64,000 nt of DNA from Edaphochlamys debaryana (Eukaryota; Chlorophyta; Chlorophyceae; Chlamydomonadales): contig JAEHOE010000150.1 in the NCBI GenBank assembly GCA_016858145.1, forward strand, positions 62,001 through 126,000, given 5' to 3'. Below, in pieces: positions 22,831-34,200 of the stretch (its first letter is position 1; every line of letters starts with the position of its first letter). Under the pieces are notes generated by a model. The model was not told the origin of the DNA. It saw only the letters and a list, made by a program, of their open reading frames with translations, and searched no databases. The position numbers were made by a program, and so were the translations under genes.

Positions 22831-25280
22831 TTATACGCGCGGTGGCGGTGTGGGCGCGTCTGCTGGCGGCGGCTTGCCCAGGACGTCAACCAGCGTGAGG
22901 CTCCTGGGGTTGGATGTACGGAAGGTGCGGATCTCGATGGTGCCGTCCTTGGCGCCGAACGACAGATCGTCCAGCTCAAGCACGTGGGCAATCTGCGGAG
23001 GGAATTTGGCCAAACGACGCTGACTAGTCAGCCAGCTGGGGGCGAGCGTAGCAACCATGGACCATGGGGGCCAGGCATCTGCGCAGTTTCTCCCGCCCCT
23101 CCACAACCGACCATCCACCCAACCACACCATACACGTCCGCACACCCACCTACCTGCATGCCAAACCGCTCCTTTGGCGGCGCATAGCGTGTGCTGGTCT
23201 TTTGCGTGTCGTGCCCTGGCTTGACCAGGTCATATGATACTGACGACCCCGCGGCGCCGGCGCCACCCTCCGCGTCCGCCGATGCGAGTACGGCAAGTTT
23301 GAATTCCACGCCACCCTTGTCGTAGTCGAGCACGAGCAGGGGGGAGTCACAGTTGGGTCGGACGCGGAGGAAGATCTCCTGTTGAGGAGAGGGGAAGGCG
23401 GAGGGCGGGGGAGCATGACATGATGTGTATATGGCATGGTACGGCGCGCGGTAGGCACGACGAGCAAAGCTCCGCCCTGCCCATCACACATACCCGTTGC
23501 TTTTCGTCGATAGCTCTCACGCCCTGCAGCGTCTTTACGGCCTGGAGGACGGAGGTTGCAGGTGAAAGGGGTGCGCGGTTTTACAGGAAGGTCAGCAGGG
23601 GGGATGGGATACGCAGCCCAGCCCTTCTTTCCGCTTGCTCAAAACAGTAGAAACAGCCCTAGCCCGCTCGCCTGCTCGAAGCTCAGCCGCCCACGCCAGC
23701 CTTGCACATGGACCACCTCGCGTGCGGTCGTGGTGGACTCAAGCGCTGCGTCGCGCAGGGCCAGGCGCAGGCGGCGGGGGTCCGGGCAGGGCGGCAGGGC
23801 CTCCAGCCACGCCTCCTCGAAAACGGTCAGAGCCAACGAAGGCGCCACCGCTTGGGGCTTCGCGTAGACCTCGTGGCGCATCTGCAGGGAAGGCAGAAAA
23901 CGGTGATCGGGTTATCGGGTTATATAGCCAGTTCTGACCTGCAGTTCCCTCCGGCAGCCCCGGCCACACTGGCCTCACCTTGCGGCTGGCTGCTGGGGGC
24001 TGCGGGGCTGCGGTGACACCGGCGTCCTCCGGGGTGTCGTACGACAGCTCGAACAGCACCCGCGGCTCCTGACGTGTCACCAAGACGCTGCAGCGCTGCA
24101 GCCCCTCGCCACCGCCCGAGCCGGACGGCTGGAAGCTCAGTGCGACCATCAGCGCCGCGCCGGTGCCAGGGACGGGCAAGAAGCAGCGGCGGCTGGCGGC
24201 ATCGCACGCAAAGCCGGGGCTTCCGGCCAGAGCGCTGCATGCCGCCTCCAAGCTGGTGAGGTCGGGCCCGGGCGAACCGGACTCCTCTGGTGGCTGCAAT
24301 TGCGGGGCCTCTTCCTCCGACTCTAAGGCGGCCGGCGCCTTGATCAGTGCCGCCGGCTTTGCGGCGGGGCCTGCTGCGACCGCTGCCGCTTGAGGTGGTC
24401 GCGTCAGTTCAAGCAGTGACAGCTGCAGGATCTCAGCCAACTCATAGCGGCAGATCTTGATCTGCGGCATCTTGCCGTAGCTGAGATCATCCAGCTCGTA
24501 CACGTGCGAGACCTGATAGGAGGGGGGGTGGACAGGGGTGACCGATCGAGGTGGTGTCGGTCCTACCAGCCGCCGCCCCGGGCCCCACACAGCCGCAGCC
24601 TTACCGCGTGCCCCAGCTTGGAGACCGGCGGCGAGTGCGCGGTCGTGACCTTGCGCACGTCCACACCCTGTACGACAAGGTCGTACACCACCTCTGCAGT
24701 GGCAGCAGAGCCCGCTGCGGCAGGGCTGCTGGGCGGCGCCCTCTGCACGACCTTGATGTCGGCGTTGCGCCTGTCCCAGTCCACCATGAGCAGGGCCCCC
24801 GCGTCCCCCTGCCCCTCCATGCTCAGGAGCAGCTCCTGCCGCTGCGTGTCGGCGCCCGCGTGTCTCACGGCCTTCACCGCCTGGGGGTAGGTGGTTGGGT
24901 GGGCCGGCCATGTGAAAGCAGCAAAGGACAGAGAAAGCAGCAACGCACACGCTCTAGGGTTAGCACACGCTACGCATGCGGGTGGCGCGCGCTTTTACCT
25001 CCTGGAAAGCCAAGTGCCCCTTCCAGCCACACGCCTTCGTGACGGTGGCGGCCGTGGTGTGCCACACGGGCTTGGCCACTGCCGCCCGCAGCCGCACGTG
25101 GCGCAGCTCCCACCCGCTGACGCTGCAACCGCCGCCGCCACTGCTGCCGCCGCGGCTGCCGCTTCCGCCGGCACCGCCCTCCTCTGTGGCTGTGGCGGGA
25201 AGCCCCTGCAGTCGTACCTCTGCGGCCGCTGTCAGCCCAGGGCACAGCTGCCGGCCGTGCGCGTGGACGACCTGCCGCAC
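22831..25280 (-). other. C-terminal region with internal tandem domain duplication (exons 20-26)
   Basis: Exon 21 and the start of exon 22 parallel exons 24-26. AVKAVRHAGAD aligns with AVKTLQGVRAID, ALLMVDWDRRNADIKVV with PLLVLDYDKGGVEFKLAV, VVYDLVVQGVDVRKVTTAHS with VSYDLVKPGHDTQKTSTRYA, and VSHVYELDDLSYGKMPQIKI with IAHVLELDDLSFGAKDGTIE. Two of the exon borders fall at matching places: the acceptor before AVK and the one before the HVxELDDLS motif. No named family was recognised. Confidence 0.7.
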
Positions 25281-28200
25281 CTGCGAGCAGCCAACCGAAC
25301 AGCATGACCGGTAACTACTGGCTTGATTGGCAAGCCGGCCCCGTGCTAGCTTGCAGACAGATATAGCTTAGAAGAATAGTACGTGATGCCATATGGATGC
25401 CCGGGGTTCCCACGCACCTTGGTGGGCCCTGCACGGTGGCCGCCCCAGCCCAGCTCCACGTGAACGGGCGGTACGGCAGGTCCTTCTTGCTGCCGTACAA
25501 CGACGAAGACGTCATGGATGCTGACCCCCGTCATGTCATACACCAGGCCCAGCAACAGGCGGCCCTCAAAGCCAGGGACTGGGAGGTAAGCGGTCTTGGG
25601 TCCGTGGGAGCCCTGGGCTGCGAAGAAGTCCGGGTGAGCCCCGTACGCAGCGCACAGGGACCCAAAGCTTGGCACCTGCTCCGCCACCGTCCGGCCGCCT
25701 GCTCCAATTACCGGCGGCGGCGGTGACGGGCTGGGGATGGGGACCGGTGCAGGCTTGGGCTTGAGGTCATCCGCAGCAGCCTGAGGCGGCATCACGGCTG
25801 CACCGCTGTGCTCATCCGCAACCCGGTTACGGTCGCGTTGGTGCAGCAGCAGGGCCGCGGTGGCGAGCAGCAGGGCTACCATGATGGCCGAGACGGTGAT
25901 GGAAACCACGGCGATAGCGTTGAAGCCAGAAGCAGTGGAAACCGAGTTGTAAGTCTGCACAGCCAGCTGTGGGCAGCTCTCCAGCGCCACCTCCCACATC
26001 AGCAGCTGCAGCGCCCATGCGGTGGAGCTGTTGCCGGCGGCGGGATCGGCAGTAGCCGCGCCTGAGGCAGCCGCCGGGGCAGTTGAGGCAGCCACCGCCG
26101 CCGTAAAGTGCTTGGGTGACATGCCTGATGTCTGGTTAACATATGACACTGTCGATACCGTATCTGCCGTTTGGCCGCCGCCGCCATCATCCCGCAGCCA
26201 CGCGCGTCGCCAGTGGCGGCGCACACCGTGAATCACGTACAGCTTGGTGAGGGCTGCAAAGCAGCCGGCGGCCAGCACCACAAGGGACAGCGCGAGCGCT
26301 ACGGGCAGCAAAGCGATTACGGCAGCCCCCAGCACGATTGGCACGAACCCGCCGCCGCCGTGTGGCTTTCGGCTGCTGCCACCGCCGCCGCCAGCCTCCT
26401 CCCCCGCGCCAGCAGCATAGCCACCGGCGGCTAAGGAGCCATGGCAAGTAGCCCACAGCTCCAAGACGGGCCGTGGCAGGAGCTGGCGCCTGCCGCCGCC
26501 GGCCGCACCCCCTTTGCTCAGCAGCGGCAGGGCAGCCTCCATTGCCAGGAAGGGCAGGAGCTGGACGAGCACGAAGACGCAGCACGCCGTCCGCAGCGCT
26601 CCGGAAGCGAAAGGCATGGAGACCAAGTAGAGCACGTCACTGACGAGATCCAGGCTCGTCAGCAGGACGAAGGCCCAGATCCAGATCTCATTGCCGCTGC
26701 GTTGCGGTGTCGACTGAGGCTGCGGGAAATGGGTGGCGCGGCAGGAAGTGGTATCATCAGTTCGTCTACGTATGTATAGATAGCCGCCCTCCTTCCTTTG
26801 AGCGTATGCAAGGCCTGATCCACTCATCAATCCCTCCCTGTGTGTGCGCCTACCTGATGTACGGCAGCTGATTGCAAGTGCACGGGCGCGAAGGCGTTGC
26901 CTGCACGGGTGGAGGCTTCAGCGTCGCTGGGCATTACGGTGCCCTCCGCCACTGGGCCCGCCGCCGCAGCTGCCTGTCCCGAGCCGGCGCCCGCGCTGCC
27001 GGCTGTGCTCGCCGCCCCGGAGCTGGAGTTGGTGGTGAAGAGCAGGACCAGCGCATCGGTCCAGAACACGCCGACCAGCAGCGCGGCCAGGAAAGCCCAC
27101 CATGCGCCGCTCTGTTCCACCAGAAGGGGAGGCAGCTCGAAGCAGGTGCCCGTTAGGTCGTTGGTACAGCCGTTGCCAGCGGCGGCGGGCTGAGTGCTGT
27201 CGGTGATGGCCACAGCCGCCAGCGCTGGCGATGGGCCCGCGGGAGGAGGGGCTGATGATCCGCAGCAGCCCAGGGCAGACGGCGGCGAGAGGCAGTGGTT
27301 GTGGGTTGATAATTGTAAAGGATGGGATGGGATGGGATGCCGTGCACTACGAACTACGGTGTACGACACACGAAGTCATGTATGAAGCTACCGTACGGCG
27401 CCGCCGCACATGCGCACCTGCTGCTGCGCCGCCGCCCGTCAGAGCCGTGCCCCAGGAGCGCACCGAGCCCTGCAGCCCCTGGGGGTTGGTGTCGAACACC
27501 TGGAGCGTCCAGTTGCCCCACGCCGCAGAGGAGTTGCCGGCCGCAGCGGCGATGGGGCCAAGAGGTTCTTGGGGCTGGTAAGCGCCGGGCGGCAATGTGC
27601 CGCCACTGCTGCCTCGCCCCGGCAGGGGGGTGCCTGCAGTGTCGTCGAACACATAAGTGCCGTTGAGTCCGGTGGAGCCGCCTCGGTTTATGGCGAGGGC
27701 CACAGCGGTCGCGTTCAGACCGGGTGGTGGGATGAAGACAATCGTGAGGTCCCCAGCCGAAGGGTGGACGATGGTGATGGACACTGAGATGAACGTTAAC
27801 CGAACGATGGCACACGTCGTCCTGCTGGGCGTCAGCACCCAGGTGATGCCGCCCGCCTCGGGAATGAGAACGCCGCCTGCTGTGCTGGAGGTCCATACAG
27901 CGGTGCAGGTTACGAAGTTGGTGGGGTCGGGGCGTGGTGGCGGGGGGGCTGGTGAACGGGGTGAAAGCGGTGGAGGCGAGGTGGTAGGGGACAGCGAAGA
28001 GGGAGTCGGCATCACTTGTGGTAACACAGGCCCTGTTGGGGCAAGCGGGCCTGATGGAGGCGGAGACGGCGGTGGATGAAGTGGTAAAGGTGGGGACCGG
28101 TGTGGAGGAGTGGGTTGAGGTTGCGGTGGGTTCGGGAAGGGCGGGAACGGGTGAGCGGGCGGCTGTGGAGAAGGCCGCGGGGGCGTGGGCAGGGCAAGCG

Positions 28201-31200
28201 ATGGTGTTGGATGTGGCGGCAGCGGGCCGCGGGGTTCCGGAGGGGCCGAGGAAGGTGGTGCGGGTAGCTTGGGTGGGGGAGCCGGGTCAGGGGCAGGGAA
28301 AGGCGGAGGGGACGGTGGTAGAAGGAAGGGTGGCAGGGGTGAAGAAGGAGGCGGGCTCGGACGAAGCAGGGAAGGGGGAGGTGCCAGAGACGCCGGTTGT
28401 GGTAAAGGGATTTGAGGGCTCCCAGCAGGCGGTGGCGGCTGCTGTGGGGACGGCGCCGCCCCCGGTGGGGGCGGGCTTTTGGGAGGTGGCGGCTGCTGTG
28501 GGGGCGGGGGCACTCCGGGTGGGGGTGGGCTTTTGGGAGGTGGCGGCTGCTGTGGGGGCGGGGGCACTCCGGGTGGGGGTGGGCTTTTGGGAGGTGGCGG
28601 CTGCTGTGGGGGCGGGGGGCACTCCGGGTGGGGGTGGGCTTTTGGGAGGTGGCTGCTGCTCTGGGGGCGGGGGCACTCCGGGTGGGGGTGGGCTTTTGGG
28701 AGGTGGCGACTGCTGTGGGGGCGGGGGCACTCCGGGTGGGGGTGGGCTTTTGGGAGGTGGCGGCTGCTGTGGGGGCGGGGGCACTCCAGGTGGGGGTGGG
28801 CTTTTGGGAGGTGCCGGCTGCTCTGGGGGTGGGGGCAACCCCGGCGGTGGGGGTGGGCTGTTGGGAGGTGCCGGCTGCTCTGGGAGTGGGGGCAACGCCG
28901 GTGGAGGCGGGCTGTTGGGAGGTGAGGGCTGCTCTGGGGGTGGGGGCACTCCAGGTGCGGGTGGGCTGTTGGGAGGTGCCGGCTGCTCTGGGGGTGGGGG
29001 CAACCCCGGCGGTGGGGGTGGGCTGTCGGGATGTGCCGGCTGCTCCGGGAGTGGGGGCAGCGCGGGTGACGACGGAGGGCTCCCGGGCGGTGAAGGCGGC
29101 GCCGTACAGTAGTACGAGACACGCAGGTACTTCATGGTGTTGGCACATGGATCACCCAGAGCTGCACGGCACGTAGAGTGAAACAGCAAGACCGAGTCAG
29201 AAGGCATCACAGAGCTCCGTGAGCAGTAAGGCACTACATCTGAACGAGGACAGTACCTGTTGTTGTCACGGGGAACGCGCACGTCTCCTGGCCGTTGCAT
29301 GCAGAGCTCAACGCCGCCGTCACATCGCTGTTACAAACGGTGTCTTGCTGCGAATCGAGATACAGGCACGTTACGTAGCCCGTGCGGCCCCACCACGCCT
29401 GGGTGACGGCGATGGCCTGTCCCGCACTGCAGGCTAGGCTGGCGTCGTCACCGGCGTACACTAGTACACCCAGCACAGTCCATCTCTCGCACGCAACCGT
29501 CACTGAGGATAGATGGCGGGACGTTGAGGAAGGTAACGAGGGCAGCAACAGGCAGGATCAAGCAAGCAACGTGCATCCAGCCATGAGCATATTTATGCCT
29601 ACTACGTTTCACGGCACGTACGGTGCCCCCCAGCACCGCCCCACGCCCCCACCCCCCTGCCCACGAGCGTTCAGCACCACCTACTTGTCAGGCGAAGGTA
29701 GGTCCCGAAACAAGGTGGACTGCCGTACGCATATAGGAGGGATCCGTCCGCCGTGTCCTTCAGGCAGTACTGCATCCCCGGACCGACATCGAAGATGTTG
29801 AACGACCAGCAGTTGGGTTCTGCCATGCATTTGTCCGCAACGTCAGCAGCTGTGAGGTTTCCGAGCTGCATGCGAGGGAGCGCGCGGGGTTGCGTGGGGG
29901 CCGGGGCGGAGGTCAGGCTATGTAACCGGGCAGGCATACAGCGAGATGTGAAGGCTGCACACCGGAGGCGTGGAATGCATGCCAATCGCAGCCCTGTCGA
30001 CCAGCACGCGCGGCGGGCTGCTAGCACGCAAAACGAATCCGCCCCGTGCGGGGCAGTGACAGCTTGCTGGGCTTGCCAGCATTGATTACTGGCAGACCCA
30101 AGCAACGAGGCTCACAAAGTTGCATTCGATGTCGTAGCCATATATGCCTTCACTAGCACGGAAGACGTACCCTGGGACTTGAGCACAGCCTGTGGGAGGA
30201 AGGGCCCGCCGGGCCGGGAGGGAGCACTGGATGGGACCGCTGGGAGCACAATCAAGCAGGTCGAGCCACATACCCGCGCCCTGCCCACCTAGCCCACCCT
30301 GCCCGCCGTTTCAATGGTAACCATGCATAGCTCATCAGAGAAACATAGCAAACCCCGTAGATAGCTTGGGAGTCAGCGTAGTCAGCGTGTCAAGTTCAAA
30401 GCTGAGGTTAAGCCGCCCGCCCAATCTATCATGAGAGACACGGGCTAGCCCACCTCCCTGGGGACCCAAGTCCATCCAGCCAGACGACCCTTGGTCTAAA
30501 TATACTCACCCGGGAACCCCTTGTCTCCTGAGTAACCCCCGCCCCCATGCATGGATCCGATCCCCACCGCGGTTCTGGATCGAGAATGTCTGGGCGGCGC
30601 GGAGCACGAGCCCAATCATCCCGATCATCCCTTGGCCGGGACCGCCAGTCGTTCGCTTTATCTACTCGCTCGCGTACTCCACCGACCTGTGCTGCTGTGC
30701 AACCACGTCCCCATGCACGGGTCCGTCATGACACTGTCCGACGCATCCTCTGCAAGGCTTGCGTCCGACATGGTTTTGAGACAGTAGCGGAGTTTCCCGT
30801 CCAGGTAGTGCCAGTTGAAGGACGCGCAGCCGGCCGTGGAGTTGCAGAGGGTGGCCAGCTCGGGCACGGATTGTACTCCTGTACCGTCCGTGGCCACCTG
30901 ATGAAGGGTACGTGGGATAGAGCGTCCATAGGCAACGTCGTCAATAGTCAACTATTCTGCCTGCCCAAGCCAAGTAAGTGAAGGATTCCGCAAGCTCACG
31001 TAGGTGCACTGAATGTCGAAACCAATGATGTCCATCTGTTGAATAAAGACGTAGCCTTCAGCAGAGGCACAGGTTGTGGCGGGAGGTGTAGAAGGGGGCG
31101 GGGGATACAGTTCTGGAGGGCTCGCGGGTGGTGATGGCGGTGAAGGCGGCGCCGTACAGTAGTACGAGACACGCAGGTACTTCATGGTGTTGGCACATGG

Positions 31201-34200
31201 ATCACCCAGAGCTGCACGGCACGTAGAGTGAAACAGCAAGACCGAGTCAGAAGGCATCACAGAGCTCCGTGAGCAGTAAGGCACTACATCTGAACGAGGA
31301 CAGTACCTGTTGTTGTCACGGGGAACGCGCACGTCTCCTGGCCGTTGCATGCAGAGCTCAACGCCGCCGTCACATCGCTGTTACAAACGGTGTCTTGCTG
31401 CAAGCCGAGATACAGGCACGTTGAGTAGCCCGTGCGGCCCCACCACGCCTGGGTGACGGCGATGGCCTGTCCCGCACTGCAGGCTAGGCTGGCGTCGTCA
31501 CCGGCGTACACTAGTACACCCAGCACAGTCCATCTCTCGCACGCAACCGTCACTGAGGATAGATGGCGGGACGTTGAGGAAGGTAACGAGGGCAGCAACA
31601 GGCAGGATCAAGCAAGCAACGTGCATCCAGCCATGAGCATATTTATGCCTACTACGTTTCACGGCACGTACGGTGCCCCCCAGCACCGCCCCACGCCCCC
31701 ACCCCCCCTGCCCACGAGCGTTCAGCACCACCTACTTGTCAGGCGAAGGTAGGTCCCGAAACAAGGTGGACTGCCGTACGCATATAGGAGGGATCCGTCC
31801 GCCGTGTCCTTCAGGCAGTACTGCATCCCCTGACCGACATCGAAGATGTTGAACGACCAGCAGTTGGGTTCTGCCATGCATTTGTCCGCAACGTCAGCAG
31901 CTGTGAGGTTTCCGAGCTGCATGCGAGGGAGCGCGCGGGGTTGCGTGGGGGCCGGGGCGGAGGTCAGGCTATGTAACCGGGCAGGCATACAGCGAGATGT
32001 GAAGGCTGCACACCGGAGGCGTGGAATGCATGCCAATCGCAGCCCTGTCGACCAGCACGCGCGGCGGGCTGCTAGCACGCAAAACGAATCCGCCCCGTGC
32101 GGGGCAGTGACAGCTTGCTGGGCTTGCCAGCATTGATTACTGGCAGACCCAAGCAACGAGGCTCACAAAGTTGCATTCGATGTCGTAGCCATATATGCCT
32201 TCACTAGCACGGAAGACGTACCCTGGGACTTGAGCACAGCCTGTGGGAGGAAGGGCCCGCCGGGCCGGGAGGGAGCACTGGATGGGACCGCTGGGAGCAC
32301 AATCAAGCAGGTCGAGCCACATACCCGCGCCCTGCCCACCTAGCCCACCCTGCCCGCCGTTTCAATGGTAACCATGCATAGCGCATCAGAGAAACATAGC
32401 AAACCCCGTAGATAGCTTGGGAGTCAGCGTAGTCAGCGTGTCAAGTTCAAAGCTGAGGTTAAGCCGCCCGCCCAATCTATCATGAGAGACACGGGCTAGC
32501 CCACCTCCCTGGGGACCCAAGTCCATCCAGCCAGACGACCCTTGGTCTAAACATACTCACCCGGGAACCCCTTGTCTCCTGAGTAACCCCCGCCCCCATG
32601 CATGGATCCGATCCCCACCGCGGTTCTGGATCGAGAATGTCTGGGCGGCGCGGAGCACGAGCCCAATCATCCCGATCATCCCTTGGCCGGGACCGCCAGT
32701 CGTTCGCTTTATCTACTCGCTCGCGTACTCCACCGACCTGTGCTGCTGTGCAACCACGTCCCCATGCACGGGTCCGTCATGACACTGTCCGACGCATCCT
32801 CTGCAAGGCTTGCGTCCGACATGGTTTTGAGACAGTAGCGGAGTTTCCCGTCCAGGTAGTGCCAGTTGAAGGACGCGCAGCCGGCCGTGGAGTCGCAGAG
32901 GGTGGCCAGCTCGGGCACGGATTGTACTCCTGTACCGTCCGTGGCCACCTGATGAAGGGTACGTGGGATAGAGCGTCCATAGGCAACGTCGTCAATAGTC
33001 AACTATTCTGCCTGCCCAAGCCAAGTAAGTGAAGGATTCCGCAAGCTCACGTAGGTGCACTGGATGTCGAAACCAATGATGTCCATCTGTTGAATAAAGA
33101 CGTAGCCTTCAGCAGAGGCACAGGTTGTGGCGGGAGGTGTAGAAGGGGGCGGGGGATACAGTTCTGGAGGGCTCGCGGGTGGTGATGGCGGTGAAGGCGG
33201 CGCCGTACAGTAGTACGAGACACGCAGGTACTTCATGGTGTTGGCACATGGATCACCCAGAGCTGCACGGCACGTAGAGTGAAACAGCAAGACCGAGTCA
33301 GAAGGCATCACAGAGCTCCGTGAGCAGTAAGGCACTACATCTGAACGAGGACAGTACCTGTTGTTGTCACGGGGAACGCGCACGTCTCCTGGCCGTTGCA
33401 TGCAGAGCTCAACGCCGTCGTCACATCGCTGTTACAAACGGTGTCTTGCTGCAAGCCGAGATACAGGCACGTTGAGTAGCCCGTGCGGCCCCACCACGCC
33501 TGGGTGACGGCGATGGCCTGTCCCGCACTGCAGGCTAGGCTGGCGTCGTCACCGGCGTACACTAGTACACCCAGCACAGTCCATCTCTCGCACGCAACCG
33601 TCACTGAGGATAGATGGCGGGACGTTGAGGAAGGTAACGAGGGCAGCAACAGGCAGGATCAAGCAAGCAACGTGCATCCAACAGTGTTGCTATCTTAGTC
33701 GGTTAGTCGGCTGGACAGTCGGCCGGCGCCGGCTAATCTGAAAGAAATCTGGAATTAGCCGCCGGTCCAGCCGACTAAATTCGGGCTGGCGCCCTAGGCC
33801 AGCCGAGCGACTATCCCGTGCCAAGCTAGCCAAGCCGCCACCGCCAGCCGGCTAAAAGGGCCGGTCCGGGCGGATTAGCCGCCAGCTCAGCCGACTTATC
33901 CCAGGGCAGATAGCAACACTGGCATCCAGCCATGAGCATATTTATGCCTACTACGTTTCACGGCGCGCGCGGTGCCCCCGCCCCAGCACCGCCCCACGCC
34001 TCCACCCCCCTGCCCAAGCCCGTTCAGCAACTAACACCCACCTGTTAGGCGAAGGTAGATACCCGAACAAGGTGGATTGACGTACTCATGCAGAAGGGAT
34101 CCGTCCGCCGTGACCTTTAAGCAGTACTGCATCCCCGTACCGGCATCAAAGATGTTGAACGACCGGCAGTTGGGGTCTGCCATGCATTTGTCCGCAACGT

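Noticed and set aside
1..27000. Whole left side as a telomere-adjacent region
   Set aside because: Long tandem units are suggestive, but no telomeric repeat run is present in the window, so subtelomeric position cannot be claimed.
28430..29050. Regular 54-bp repeats considered as a CRISPR-like array
   Set aside because: There are no unique spacers; the whole 54-bp unit repeats and encodes a Pro-rich stalk in a eukaryotic gene.
28018..29112. Gly-rich plus-strand open frame of 364 codons
   Set aside because: Antisense shadow of the Pro-rich stalk of the mosaic gene.
30547..30981. Plus-strand 144-codon open frame repeated at 32,598 and 34,797
   Set aside because: Antisense to the PAN exons, which show conserved cysteines and correct splice phases on the minus strand.
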